DNA of 64,000 bases from the NCBI RefSeq assembly GCF_003466125.1, contig NZ_QSOC01000003.1, positions 1 through 64,000 of the forward strand, given 5' to 3'. Below the pieces are notes generated by a model. The model ran no database searches, was not told the DNA's origin, and saw only the letters and a program-made list of their open reading frames with translations. Source of the DNA: Collinsella sp. TM10-22. GTDB lineage: Bacteria > Actinomycetota > Coriobacteriia > Coriobacteriales > Coriobacteriaceae. Positions 18,017 through 27,017 of the stretch are shown piece after piece. Position numbers and translations under genes: made by a program. How positions within the stretch are numbered: the stretch's first letter is position 1; every line of letters starts with the position of its first letter.

Positions 18017-18920
18017 ACTCACCAGCGAGCAGAGGCTCTCGCGCGCCATCGACATCATGGAGGCCCTCTACGCCGCCGGCGAGAACGGCATGACTCGAAC
18101 CGAGATTTGCAGTCGCTTTAACATCACGGGGGTGTCGCTCGACGAGATTCTCGAGATCGTCTCGACACTCGCTGATCGAGAATCGGGTGCGCGCATCATC
18201 TGCGAATGCCACGGCGAGCGTGTGGTCCTCACCGGTGACGCCGGGCGTGTGTTACCGCTGCGCCTGAGTGCCGCCGAGGGCGCTGTGCTCAACCATGAAC
18301 TTGAATCGTTGGGGATCGAGCCGCAGACGGCGGCTCGGATTCGATCTGCTCTTCTACCCGAAGAGCTCGGCTATAACCAGCGCGTCTTTGACACCGTCAA
18401 CCGCGGGTCGCACTGGCAGCAGCTGAGCTGCGCCATTCAGGACGGCGTTCGCTGTCGTATCTCGTATCGCTCGATGGACGATGCACGGCCACGCGAGCGT
18501 CTGGTCGACCCCTTGCGCATTACGGCAAACGGCGACCAAACATACCTGATTGCCTGGGACATCGCGGTCGATGAGCAGCGCACCTATCGCATGGATAAAA
18601 TCGAGGGACTCGCCCTGACGGAAGACTCCGTCGTGCCTCACGCACCGGACGTTGCATCCCTCCACGATTCCCTTGCCCGGACGCAGCGTAGCGCAAAGCT
18701 CTTGATGCCATTCGATATGGCGGAGCATCTGGACTGGGCCGGCGTCACCCTCATCGAGCGCGGCGGGGCAGACACGGCAACGCTAACCGTGCATTATGGC
18801 TCCGAGCGTTGGCTACTGAGCCAGGTAATCGCAGCGGGCGGGGCCATCCGCATCTTGGATGACCCCGCCCTGTCAGAGCGTCTGTGCGATATGGCAAAAT
18901 CCCTCGTCTGTCCGCTTTAG
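18003..18920 (+). CDS. WYL-domain transcription regulator, PafC-like
   Basis: The 305-residue partner of the preceding gene has a helix-turn-helix near the N terminus (MTRTEICSRFNITGVSLDEI), then a WYL core (VRCRISYRSMDDARPRERLV, TYLIAWDIAVDEQRTYRMDKI) and a C-terminal WCX-type extension. The ATG lies inside the end of the upstream gene, implying translational coupling. A TTG 21 bases earlier is a weaker alternative. Its stop codon overlaps the stop of the convergent helicase gene by four bases, so no terminator separates the two. Confidence 0.82.
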   Translation: MPVRKLTSEQRLSRAIDIMEALYAAGENGMTRTEICSRFNITGVSLDEILEIVSTLADRESGARIICECHGERVVLTGDAGRVLPLRLSAAEGAVLNHELESLGIEPQTAARIRSALLPEELGYNQRVFDTVNRGSHWQQLSCAIQDGVRCRISYRSMDDARPRERLVDPLRITANGDQTYLIAWDIAVDEQRTYRMDKIEGLALTEDSVVPHAPDVASLHDSLARTQRSAKLLMPFDMAEHLDWAGVTLIERGGADTATLTVHYGSERWLLSQVIAAGGAIRILDDPALSERLCDMAKSLVCPL

Positions 18921-21811
18921 CGGCGCCGTTCGTGGCGTGCGCGCCACAGCTGTAGATAGTGCCCGATTTGTGCCGATTCGATGCGCTGATAGGAACTCGT
19001 GGGCAGCGACGTTAAGAATTTCTTGCCGTAGCCCTTCGTCACCAGGCGCGGGTCGGCCAAGATGAGTACGCCGCAATCGGTCGATGAGCGGATAAGGCGA
19101 CCGGCTGCCTGCTTGACTTCAAGCACCGCCTCGGGCAGCGAATAGCGCGCCCAAGCGCGATCTTCGCGCAGATTGCGCTCGCATGAGAGCGGGTCTGTGG
19201 GGCTCGAGAACGGCAGCTTGGGAATGATGACGCAGCGCAGCGTCTCGCCGCTGGCGTCAAACCCTTCCCAAAAGGCCTTAAGCGCAAAGAGTGACGAGGT
19301 CGGTTCGTTGATAAAGCGATCGCGCAGACGGCGAGGAGATGAGTTGCGCTGCTGGCAGTTGAGTTCCAGACCCGCACGGGCCATCTTGGGCTCAACGCGG
19401 GCGTATAGGTCTTCCATGTCGCGCCGATTGGTGAACAGCGTGAGCACCGAGCCGCCCATGGCAAGATGCGCGTCGACCAGCACACGCTCGAGCGCCGTAA
19501 GATAGCTCTCACGATCGCGCGGATCGGGGATATCGCCCGCAACGACTACAGCCATGTTCGAATCGAAGTCGTAGCTCGAGTCCAAGTGCAGCGATGAGGA
19601 TATCGAGGCACTGATGCGATCGAGGCCGACGGCGTGGTTAAAGTGCTCAAAGCTCTTGGAAACCGTCATGGTCGCCGATGCAAAGATAGCCGTGTGGACC
19701 TCGGGCAGCCACTCGGTTGCCAAGGCCTCGCCAATATCGATACGCTCCGCGGTCATCGACTCGCCGCCGGCACGCAGCCTGCAATTGACTTGCAACGAAT
19801 ACACGTAGTGCTCATCGGTACCGTCAATGATGAGCTTGAGGTTCTCGGCCAGCTCGTGCAGGCGGCGCGAGATTTCACCCAGGTCGACAACAACCTCGGG
19901 CTTGTCGGCGGCGACGGCTTGTACCAGCGCGTCGACGCTCTTGTCAGCTTGTTCCAATGCGTCGATGGCAGTGTAGGCCGACTGCAAGAAATCATGCCAG
20001 TCGTCAGATTCGCGCAGCTCGGGGCCAATCCATAGATTGGCATTGTCATAACCCCCACGGGCACGGCGGCCGAGCTCGCGAACGCCATCAAACACGTCGG
20101 CGATCGCCATGCTCGCACGCGAAACCGTCGAGGTCGCTTTGGCAGTAAGGCCCAGATAGAGCGTAGAGCCCTCGGAGGTTGCCAAATCACGGGAAACCTG
20201 GCTTAGCGCGCCGGTGCTCGAGCCGCCCAGGCGCTCAAACAGAACGCGTGATTCATCCGCCGACACCACGCGCGCCCACTGACGGCGAGCCTCGTGCTCG
20301 ATGGAATGGGCCTCGTCGATTACCCAATGACGAATCGGAGGCAAAATCCTGCCTTCGGCCGCGACATTGCGGAACAGCAGGGAATGGTTGGTGACCACCA
20401 CATCGGCATGCGCCGCACGACGGCGAGCGCCGTGGACCAAACATTTATCAGGGAAAAACGGGCAGAGGCGACGAACACACTCGCGCGAAGCCGTCGTAAA
20501 GTCGGGGCGGTTGACGCTGCGCCACCGAATGCCGAGCGAGTCGAGGTCGCCATCGGCTGATTGGCAGACGTACGCCATGATGACCGCGACTGCCGTAAGC
20601 GTATCGGCAGGATCACGCTTAGTCGTAATTTCGACTTGGCCGCGGCTCATGCGCTCAAGCTTGCGCAAGCATGGATAGTGGTCATAGCCCTTGAGGGCGC
20701 AAAACGATAGGCCTCCGTCCAGCTGCTCGGCAAGTTTGGGCAGCTCATGATACATGAGCTGGTCGGCGAGATTATTCGATTTAGTCGCGATACCAACCGT
20801 GATGTTGTTGCGGCGTGCTGCCTCGGCAAAAGGCACCAGATAGGCCATCGATTTGCCGACGCCTGTGCCCGCCTCAATTACACGATGAGTGCCCGTGGCC
20901 AGCGCATCGCGGACCTCGAGCGCCATCGCGATCTGCTCATCACGCGGCTCGTAGGTGGGATACATGCGATTGACTAGGCCACCCGGCGCATAGTCTGCCT
21001 CAATCTCCTCACGACTCGGCATCTTGAGGACCGGCAGTTCGTCGGCGTCCACCCGATCGTCGGCGCGGTCGGCCTTGAGAACGTCAGCACGAGCGGCGCT
21101 GAGAGAGAAGATAGAGCCAGGGTTCTGCCCCGCCAAGAATGAGAAGATAGGACGATAGGACCAAGGCACACCCGGGTGCATGTCGGCTAGGCGCGCCATG
21201 AGGCCCTGGGGCAAGTCGGTGAGCGCCACGAGCAACACGCGCCATACGCCACACAGGGCGTCGACGTCGGCATTGGCACGGTGTGATACCGAGTCACAGC
21301 CAAACAGATCGGCCATAAAAGACAGCTTGTGCGAGGCCAGGCGCGGTAGCGCGATGCGCGACAGCGCCAGCGAATCGATCCAGATGTCGCTCACGTTGAC
21401 GCCGCCTTTGACCGACTCGATAAACGAGCGGTCGAACGTGGCGTTATGTGCGATCACCGGGCAACCACCGACAAAATCGGCGAGAGCGGCGACGGCCTCA
21501 ACGGCCGACGGGGCATCTGCCACATCGGCATTTGTAATGCTCGTGAGCTCGGTAATCTCGGTGGGAATCAGCTGCTTGGGATGCACGAAGGTATCGAAGC
21601 GGTCGATGATCTCGCGGCCCGAAAGACGGGCCGCGGAAATCTCAATTAACTCGTTGTCCTGTACCGAAAGACCCGTGGTCTCGGTATCGAGGACGATAAC
21701 GTCCTCTTCGATGAGGCCAAACGATTGTGTCTTTGCGCGTTCTGCAAGCGTGGCATAGGAGTCGATGACAAACTGTGGCGTTCCAGGAGATACAGCGTCC
21801 TCGATTAGCAT
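18917..21811 (-). CDS. DnaQ-like exonuclease fused to a DinG-family helicase
   Basis: The 964-residue protein has an N-terminal 3'-5' exonuclease domain (DTETTG motif I, HNATFDRSF motif II, HRANADVDA motif III). A superfamily 2 XPD/DinG helicase follows, with Walker A EAGTGVGKSMAY and box II VIDEAH. A set of Cys residues (ALKGYDHYPCL, CVRRLCPFFPDKC) may hold an Fe-S cluster, and C-terminal QAAGRLIRS is motif VI. Exonuclease-DinG fusions are common in Gram-positive bacteria, where exonuclease rather than helicase activity has been reported for the S. aureus protein. The ATG overlaps the end of ddl by seven bases, so the pair is coupled. Confidence 0.92.
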   Translation of the reverse strand: MLIEDAVSPGTPQFVIDSYATLAERAKTQSFGLIEEDVIVLDTETTGLSVQDNELIEISAARLSGREIIDRFDTFVHPKQLIPTEITELTSITNADVADAPSAVEAVAALADFVGGCPVIAHNATFDRSFIESVKGGVNVSDIWIDSLALSRIALPRLASHKLSFMADLFGCDSVSHRANADVDALCGVWRVLLVALTDLPQGLMARLADMHPGVPWSYRPIFSFLAGQNPGSIFSLSAARADVLKADRADDRVDADELPVLKMPSREEIEADYAPGGLVNRMYPTYEPRDEQIAMALEVRDALATGTHRVIEAGTGVGKSMAYLVPFAEAARRNNITVGIATKSNNLADQLMYHELPKLAEQLDGGLSFCALKGYDHYPCLRKLERMSRGQVEITTKRDPADTLTAVAVIMAYVCQSADGDLDSLGIRWRSVNRPDFTTASRECVRRLCPFFPDKCLVHGARRRAAHADVVVTNHSLLFRNVAAEGRILPPIRHWVIDEAHSIEHEARRQWARVVSADESRVLFERLGGSSTGALSQVSRDLATSEGSTLYLGLTAKATSTVSRASMAIADVFDGVRELGRRARGGYDNANLWIGPELRESDDWHDFLQSAYTAIDALEQADKSVDALVQAVAADKPEVVVDLGEISRRLHELAENLKLIIDGTDEHYVYSLQVNCRLRAGGESMTAERIDIGEALATEWLPEVHTAIFASATMTVSKSFEHFNHAVGLDRISASISSSLHLDSSYDFDSNMAVVVAGDIPDPRDRESYLTALERVLVDAHLAMGGSVLTLFTNRRDMEDLYARVEPKMARAGLELNCQQRNSSPRRLRDRFINEPTSSLFALKAFWEGFDASGETLRCVIIPKLPFSSPTDPLSCERNLREDRAWARYSLPEAVLEVKQAAGRLIRSSTDCGVLILADPRLVTKGYGKKFLTSLPTSSYQRIESAQIGHYLQLWRARHERRR

Positions 21812-22770
21812 GCAACGCCCGCTCGACGGAGACCCATACGGATTAGGCTGTCGCACACCTGCGGGAACGTCATGTCGTCGGTATGGCGAATCTCGTCAGG
21901 ATACAGTGACGTATCGGTCATGCCGGGGATGGTGTTGGTCTCGAGAATGACGGGGCCGTCCTCGCTCACGATAAAATCGCTGCGCGAGATGCCCAAGCAA
22001 CCGAGTGCCTTATGGGCCGCACAGGCAAGTTCCTGGGCACGCGCATAGTTTTCGGGCGAGATATGCGCCGGAATACGATGGATGTCAGTGGGATCGACGT
22101 ACTTTACGTCCAAGTCGTAGAACTCGCAGTCCTCGGGCTTACGAATCTCGACGATCGGCAGGGCGCGCACGTCGTCCTCACCGTATACGCCGACGGTGAT
22201 CTCGGTACCCTCGATGCACTTCTCGATCAGCACTTTGTCGCCGTACTCAAACGCCTTGGCGATTGCCGCGGGCAGCTCGGAGGACTCATGGACCAGGGAA
22301 ATGCCATAGCTGGAACCGTTGACGGCCGGCTTCACAAAGCAGCGCTCGCCACAAACCTCGACGATATGATCGGTATCGACTTCATCGCCCACCTCGAGCG
22401 CGAGGCCGGGGGCAATGGGAATGCCCGCCTTGGCGTACAGGAGCTTAGAGACCTCCTTGTCGGCACCGCAGGCGCTGGCAAGCACGCCCGAGGCCGTGTA
22501 GGGGATACCCAGGGTCTCCATGGCACCCTGCATGGCGCCATCCTCACCGCCGGCGCCGTGCATGGCGATAAATGCCACATCGAAACCGCCGGTCGCCATG
22601 GTTACCATAAAGTCATCGGCGGCGGTGTCGAGCAGCTCCACCGAGGTGTAGCCGGCTTCCTTCAGTGCCGCCACGACGTTCTTTCCCGAGTTGAGCGAGA
22701 TCTCGCGCTCGGCGGAATGACCGCCCGCCAAGACCGCTACGTGCATGTTCTCTAGGCTTTTACCCGGCAT
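21805..22770 (-). CDS. ddl: D-alanine--D-alanine ligase
   Basis: Ddl makes D-Ala-D-Ala for peptidoglycan. The 321-residue ATP-grasp protein shows the N-terminal VLAGGHSAEREISLNSG motif, the FIAMHGAGGEDGAMQG segment, the ATP-binding KPAVNGSSYGISLV loop and the C-terminal metal site VILETNTIPGMT. The length is slightly short but complete. The ribosome site GGAGGAG lies upstream of the ATG. It shares an 85-base divergent promoter region with rlmN and is overlapped at its end by the exonuclease-helicase gene. Confidence 0.94.
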   Translation of the reverse strand: MPGKSLENMHVAVLAGGHSAEREISLNSGKNVVAALKEAGYTSVELLDTAADDFMVTMATGGFDVAFIAMHGAGGEDGAMQGAMETLGIPYTASGVLASACGADKEVSKLLYAKAGIPIAPGLALEVGDEVDTDHIVEVCGERCFVKPAVNGSSYGISLVHESSELPAAIAKAFEYGDKVLIEKCIEGTEITVGVYGEDDVRALPIVEIRKPEDCEFYDLDVKYVDPTDIHRIPAHISPENYARAQELACAAHKALGCLGISRSDFIVSEDGPVILETNTIPGMTDTSLYPDEIRHTDDMTFPQVCDSLIRMGLRRAGVAC

Positions 22771-22855
22771 GGGCAGACTCCTCCTCTATAATTTCTGCAG
22801 CTGATACCATATTGTAGCGATACACTCTACGTTTCCCCAAAATTGAAAGGCTTCC

Positions 22856-23908
22856 ATGAATCCCAGGACTAAATCTCAGGACATTCGCGACTTGAGCCAA
22901 AACGATATTCGCGAACTCGTGGCCGAACTTGGCCAGCCCGCCTTCCGCGCAAAGCAGCTCATCGAATGGGTCTTTGAGAAGAACGTTTGTTCGTTTGACG
23001 ATATGACCAACCTTCCTAAGGCTTTCCGCGAGCAGCTTAAAGGCGCTTTCGCCTTTGACACGCCGACTGAACTCACCAAGCAGGTTTCCAAAGATGGCTC
23101 TCGCAAGTATCTGCTCGAGTATCACGACGGCATTTCCGTCGAGACCGTCGGCATGCCCCGTCGTAATAAGCTTTCCGTCTGCGTTTCCACCCAGGCAGGC
23201 TGTGGCATGGGCTGCGCCTTTTGCGCTACTGGCCTCAACGGCCTCAAGCGCTCTCTGACCGCTCAAGAGATCGTCGACCAGGTACTTCATGTATCCAACG
23301 ACTTTGGCGAGCGTGTCACGAGCGTTGTCTTCATGGGCCAGGGCGAGCCGTTTGCCAACTACGATGAGGTTCTCAAGGCACTGCGTATCCTCAACGACCC
23401 CGATGGCATCGGTATCGGCGCCCGTCACCTCACCGTCTCTACCAGCGGCGTTATTCCTGGTATTCGCAAATTTGCCGATATCCCCGAGCAGTTCACGCTT
23501 GCCGTTTCCCTGCACTCCGCCATCCAGTCGACGCGCAATAAACTCATGCCCGGTGTTAAGAAGTACACGCTGCTTCGCCTTCACGAGGCGCTTCAGCTCT
23601 ACACCGAGAAGACTGGCCGCCGCCCGACCTATGAGTATGCCATGATTGAAGGCGTCAACGATACGAATCCCGAGATGCAGGCGCTCTGCGACTTCTGCGA
23701 GGGAACGCTGTGCCACGTTAACCTGATTCAGCTTAACGACATCGAGGGCAGCCCGCTCAAGCCGTCGCCGATTCATAAGGTTGAGGATCTTCAGCGCCGC
23801 CTTGAGTCTCGTGGCATCGAGACCACAATCCGTAATTCTCGCGGCAATGATATTGATGCCGCCTGCGGACAGCTGAAGCAGCGCTTCAAAGTTCAAAAGA
23901 ACGCATAG
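22856..23908 (+). CDS. rlmN: 23S rRNA (adenine-2503-C2)-methyltransferase
   Basis: RlmN is a radical-SAM enzyme that methylates A2503 of 23S rRNA (and A37 of some tRNAs). The 350-residue protein has the CxxxCxxC cluster in GCGMGCAFCATG, the SAM-binding FMGQGEPFANYD segment, the SLHSAIQSTRNKLMP motif and a C-terminal TIRNSRGNDIDAACGQL with the catalytic Cys. The codon choice is more T-rich than in flanking genes. A strong terminator follows at 23948. Confidence 0.97.
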   Translation: MNPRTKSQDIRDLSQNDIRELVAELGQPAFRAKQLIEWVFEKNVCSFDDMTNLPKAFREQLKGAFAFDTPTELTKQVSKDGSRKYLLEYHDGISVETVGMPRRNKLSVCVSTQAGCGMGCAFCATGLNGLKRSLTAQEIVDQVLHVSNDFGERVTSVVFMGQGEPFANYDEVLKALRILNDPDGIGIGARHLTVSTSGVIPGIRKFADIPEQFTLAVSLHSAIQSTRNKLMPGVKKYTLLRLHEALQLYTEKTGRRPTYEYAMIEGVNDTNPEMQALCDFCEGTLCHVNLIQLNDIEGSPLKPSPIHKVEDLQRRLESRGIETTIRNSRGNDIDAACGQLKQRFKVQKNA

Positions 23909-23926
23909 GGGAGTCACACCCCAAAA

Positions 23927-23942
23927 CGTTTCATGTGAAACA
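23927..23942. promoter_or_regulatory. Degenerate parS-like site
   Basis: This 16-mer differs from the consensus TGTTTCACGTGAAACA at two positions (1 and 8). It sits just after rlmN, 2.1 kb from the three perfect parS sites, and may be a weak ParB site. Confidence 0.5.
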
Positions 23943-23947
23943 TCGAG

Positions 23948-23988
23948 CAGCCCCGGTTGCAGGATATGCAACCGGGGCTGTTTCATTT
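23948..23988 (+). terminator. Terminator of rlmN
   Basis: A perfect CAGCCCCGGTTGC stem with a 7-base loop is followed by TTTCATTT, 40 bases after the rlmN stop. Confidence 0.85.
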
Positions 23989-24106
23989 ATTGACCTCGAT
24001 TATGAATCAGCTGCTACTGGTCCCATTAATAACAGCCAAAATATGGGGTCCTTGTCGTGTGAATCAGACAAGGACCCCTCAAAAATGCTAAGTAATTATT
24101 AGGTAC

Positions 24107-24361
24107 CTAATAGCCTACATTTTCCCATTGGTTGCTAACCCAACCTTGATTAATCTTGGGATTCTTCGTTAACTGAGCAGTACGCATGGCAACATCTTCA
24201 GTCATAACATCCATTTTCTTCTTGGACGTATCAACAATATCTTGCGCACCACGAAGCAAACGACCTCGGAGCTCATCGTCTGTCGCGATCTTATAGCCAG
24301 CAAAGGCACCAGCCGCGACAGTCGTAGCTAATGCAATCGCAGTTAAAATCTTATTCCTCAT
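24107..24361 (-). CDS. Small YtxH-like membrane-anchored protein
   Basis: This 84-residue protein has one N-terminal membrane segment (about 4-22, LTAIALATTVAAGAFAGYKI) followed by a charged helical region. It resembles small YtxH-type envelope proteins only loosely. I chose the ATG with AAGGAG six bases upstream, which places the start 11 bases inside parB; it is therefore co-transcribed with and coupled to parB. Function is unknown. A frame beginning 18 bases upstream is possible but lacks a ribosome site. Confidence 0.65.
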   Translation of the reverse strand: MRNKILTAIALATTVAAGAFAGYKIATDDELRGRLLRGAQDIVDTSKKKMDVMTEDVAMRTAQLTKNPKINQGWVSNQWENVGY

Positions 24362-25256
24362 CTTGGTCTCCTTGATCAAACTGAATCATTTCACCAAGAA
24401 TACGAGAGAGCTCTTCCTCGTCTTTAAACTCAATCTCAATCTTATTCTTTCCACGTGAGCTCTTCACACGTACGTTGGTATTGAATACCTGACGAAGTAC
24501 GCGGGCAGCCTTTTTAAAAGACTGAGGCGTTGCAGGCCGCGGCGTCTTAGGTGTCTCTCCGGCAGAAAACAACGGAGCAAGATTTTCTGTCGCTCTAACG
24601 GAAAGGCCCTCTGCAACAACCTTCTCAGCAAGTCGAATTCGAGCATCCTCATAGGGAACTGCAAGAATAGCACGTGCATGACCAGCTGTAAGTTTACCCT
24701 CAAAAATCATCTGCTGAACAACTTCGGGGAGATCGAGAAGGCGCAGCGAGTTTGTAATTGCAGAACGTGACTTGCTTACCGCCTTCGACAATGCCTCCTG
24801 GGTCATACCGCTGGCATCAATGAGCTGGCGATACCCCTTAGCCTCTTCGACGGGATTCAGATCAGAACGCTGAAGGTTTTCGATAAGTGCAAGAGCCAGC
24901 ATCTCTTCATCATTAACATCTTTAATGATGACAGGCAACTCCTCAAGACCAGCAAGCTTTGATGCCTGGTAACGACGCTCACCTGCGATGATCTCATAGC
25001 CGTTTCCATGCTTGCGAACCAAAAGCGGCTGCAAAACACCATGTTCTTGGATTGACTCGCTCAACTCGCGAAGTTCAGTTTCGTTAAAGTGAATTCGTGG
25101 CTGATTTGGGTTGGGAACGATATCCTCAATAGGTAGTTTTGTTTCAGATGCAGCATTTGAAGCAGATGCAGCCGAACCACCGGTCTCATACTCGGCCTCT
25201 GAGACCAAAGCATTGAGTCCACGTCCCAATCCGCCACGTTTCTTTGCACTAGGCAC
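24351..25256 (-). CDS. parB: Chromosome-partitioning CTPase ParB
   Basis: ParB binds parS, loads and slides on DNA, and works with ParA in origin segregation. The 301-residue protein has the N-terminal ParA-stimulating GGLGRGLNALV segment. The nucleotide-binding ParB domain shows IVPNPNQPR and the GERRYQASKLAG box; the helix-turn-helix includes MTQEALSKAVSKSRSAITNSLRLL. A C-terminal dimer region follows a Pro-rich linker. The gene overlaps parA by eight bases. Three perfect parS sites lie immediately upstream of parA. Confidence 0.97.
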   Translation of the reverse strand: MPSAKKRGGLGRGLNALVSEAEYETGGSAASASNAASETKLPIEDIVPNPNQPRIHFNETELRELSESIQEHGVLQPLLVRKHGNGYEIIAGERRYQASKLAGLEELPVIIKDVNDEEMLALALIENLQRSDLNPVEEAKGYRQLIDASGMTQEALSKAVSKSRSAITNSLRLLDLPEVVQQMIFEGKLTAGHARAILAVPYEDARIRLAEKVVAEGLSVRATENLAPLFSAGETPKTPRPATPQSFKKAARVLRQVFNTNVRVKSSRGKNKIEIEFKDEEELSRILGEMIQFDQGDQDEE

Positions 25257-26049
25257 GCTTGATCACCTCTTTTGCAAGGTTCATATATGCTTTTGCACCC
25301 TTATTTTGTGGCGCATAGGTAATTACCGGCTCTCCAAAAGACGGAGCTTCGGAGATTTTAACCGTACGAGGAATCAGTGTCTTAAACGCCTTATCACCAA
25401 AGTACGATTGAACTTCCTCAACAACCTGATTCGACAGAGAAGTACGCGAGTCATACATAGTCATAAGCACGCCATAGGTGTCTAAGCTCTTGTTCAGACG
25501 TGATTTGACCATCTTCATTGACTCAAGCAGCTTCGTAACACCCTCGAGTGCGTAATACTCGCACTGGATCGGAATCAATACGCTATCTGCTGCAGTCAAG
25601 GCGTTAATAGTAAGCAGGCCGAGCGATGGAGGACAGTCAATAAAAATGAAATCGAACTCATCCTGAATCGGCTCAAGCAAATCTTTGAGGCGTGTTTCAC
25701 GAGCAATTGCGCTTACGAGCTCAATTTCAGCGCCTGCAAGCTGAATTGTAGCAGGAATTACGAATACCTTTTTGCAATTTGTATCAAGAACAAGCGATTC
25801 TGCCGGCACATCATTCAACAATGCATCGTAGATGCAGTGATCAAGGTCTTCTTTTTCAATTCCAAATCCACTGGTGCTATTTCCCTGCGGATCGAAATCG
25901 ACAATCAGTGTCTTACGACCCTGCTCACCCAATGCTGCCGCAAGGTTTACAGCCGTCGTCGACTTACCAACGCCGCCTTTTTGATTGATGATTGCAATGA
26001 TACGCGTGTCTTTTGCGCTCTTAGAGCGCTTAACGTCGCGAAATCCCAC
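25249..26049 (-). CDS. parA: Chromosome-partitioning ATPase ParA (Soj)
   Basis: ParA forms ATP-dependent dimers on DNA that guide ParB-parS complexes. The 266-residue protein shows the deviant Walker A NQKGGVGKSTTAVNLAA with its signature lysine, the FIDCPPSLGLLT Walker B region and VLMTMYDSRTSLSNQVVEEV. The start is GTG with AGGAGG at good spacing. Base composition of parA, parB and rsmG is visibly more AT-rich than in flanking genes. Confidence 0.97.
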   Translation of the reverse strand: MGFRDVKRSKSAKDTRIIAIINQKGGVGKSTTAVNLAAALGEQGRKTLIVDFDPQGNSTSGFGIEKEDLDHCIYDALLNDVPAESLVLDTNCKKVFVIPATIQLAGAEIELVSAIARETRLKDLLEPIQDEFDFIFIDCPPSLGLLTINALTAADSVLIPIQCEYYALEGVTKLLESMKMVKSRLNKSLDTYGVLMTMYDSRTSLSNQVVEEVQSYFGDKAFKTLIPRTVKISEAPSFGEPVITYAPQNKGAKAYMNLAKEVIKRA

Positions 26050-26088
26050 GGTCCCTCCTGGTGTGTATTAAAGCTGTCAAACGGAGGA

Positions 26089-26104
26089 TGTTTCACGTGA
26101 AACA
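26089..26104. promoter_or_regulatory. parS site 1
   Basis: This is a perfect TGTTTCACGTGAAACA palindrome 40 bases upstream of parA. It is a ParB-loading site near the origin. Confidence 0.95.
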
Positions 26105-26127
26105 TTCCGAATCGATATCAACCGCCA

Positions 26128-26143
26128 TGTTTCACGTGAAACA
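26128..26143. promoter_or_regulatory. parS site 2
   Basis: This is a second perfect copy of the parS palindrome, starting 39 bases after site 1, which places the sites on roughly the same helical phase interval. Confidence 0.95.
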
Positions 26144-26166
26144 CTGCAAGTTGTTAATCTCCATTA

Positions 26167-26182
26167 TGTTTCACGTGAAACA
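26167..26182. promoter_or_regulatory. parS site 3
   Basis: A third perfect parS copy starts 39 bases after site 2 and ends one base before the rsmG stop codon. The regular 39-base spacing of the three sites is visible directly. Confidence 0.95.
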
Positions 26183-26183
26183 T

Positions 26184-26921
26184 CTAGGCAAGCGGATTCT
26201 TCTTTGCCATGCCATTTGCACGGGGCAATGAAACGGATGCCGGATGACTCTTTTTAAGAACAATAAACTCCCTGTGGCCCAAGCCATCAGGCAAATCGAT
26301 TGCGTCATTCAGAAGCAAAGTGAAACCGCAGATCTTAGCTGCTGACATGCCGGAAGCAAGCTCCTCACCCGAAGGATTGCCCTTGGTGATAACAAATAAC
26401 CCTCCATCCTTGAGATACGGAGCGGCATACTCAACAAGAATCGGTAGAGGGGCCAGTGCGCGGGCGGTTACGACAGAGAACTGCTTCTTATGGCTTCGAG
26501 CATATTCTTCAAGACGATAATGAACCGCATGAGCATATTTCAATCCAAGAGCATGAACAAAAGAATTAACGGCATCAACCTTCTTGCCAACAGAGTCAAT
26601 ATAAGTAGCTTTACGATGCGTGGTTATGGTTAAAGGAATACCAGGGAAGCCAGCACCTGTTCCCATATCGAGCAAAGCCCCCTCAGGAGCCTTATTGATA
26701 TAGGGGAGCAAAACTAGTGAGTCGAGGATATGAAGTATCGCAGCATCTTCTACGGTAATGATGCGGGTAAGATTCGTTGTCTTATTTGTTTCCAGAACTA
26801 AATCCAAATGCTGAATACATTTCATCAGCTCAACATCAGTTACGCTCAAGGAATACTCATTGCAATAGGAAGTTAGACGACTCAACATCTCGTCAGCTTG
26901 CTGATCAGTAAGCACTAACAA
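26184..26921 (-). CDS. rsmG: 16S rRNA (guanine-527-N7)-methyltransferase
   Basis: RsmG (GidB) methylates G527 of 16S rRNA using SAM. The 245-residue protein shows the HILDSLVLLPYI segment, the SAM-binding LLDMGTGAGFPGIPL loop, and VTARALAPLPILVEYA. The start is taken as TTG with AAAGGAG six bases upstream; the longer frame would begin inside the terminator at 26968..26998. It lies upstream of parA in the usual origin gene order, with the parS cluster between them. Confidence 0.93.
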   Translation of the reverse strand: MLVLTDQQADEMLSRLTSYCNEYSLSVTDVELMKCIQHLDLVLETNKTTNLTRIITVEDAAILHILDSLVLLPYINKAPEGALLDMGTGAGFPGIPLTITTHRKATYIDSVGKKVDAVNSFVHALGLKYAHAVHYRLEEYARSHKKQFSVVTARALAPLPILVEYAAPYLKDGGLFVITKGNPSGEELASGMSAAKICGFTLLLNDAIDLPDGLGHREFIVLKKSHPASVSLPRANGMAKKNPLA

Positions 26922-26967
26922 CGAAAGCTCCTTTCTGACAAAAATCAGTGTATCGAGAACTTTTGAC

Positions 26968-26998
26968 AAAAAAAGGGGACGTGGAAACCACGTCCCCT
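26968..26998 (-). terminator. Terminator of the rpmH-to-jag operon
   Basis: On the minus strand a perfect 11-bp stem, AGGGGACGTGG with its complement and a TTT loop, is followed by TTTTTTT. It separates the rpmH-rnpA-yidD-yidC-jag operon from rsmG-parAB. Confidence 0.92.
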
Positions 26999-27017
26999 AA
27001 GCATAAGCTCGAGTAGA

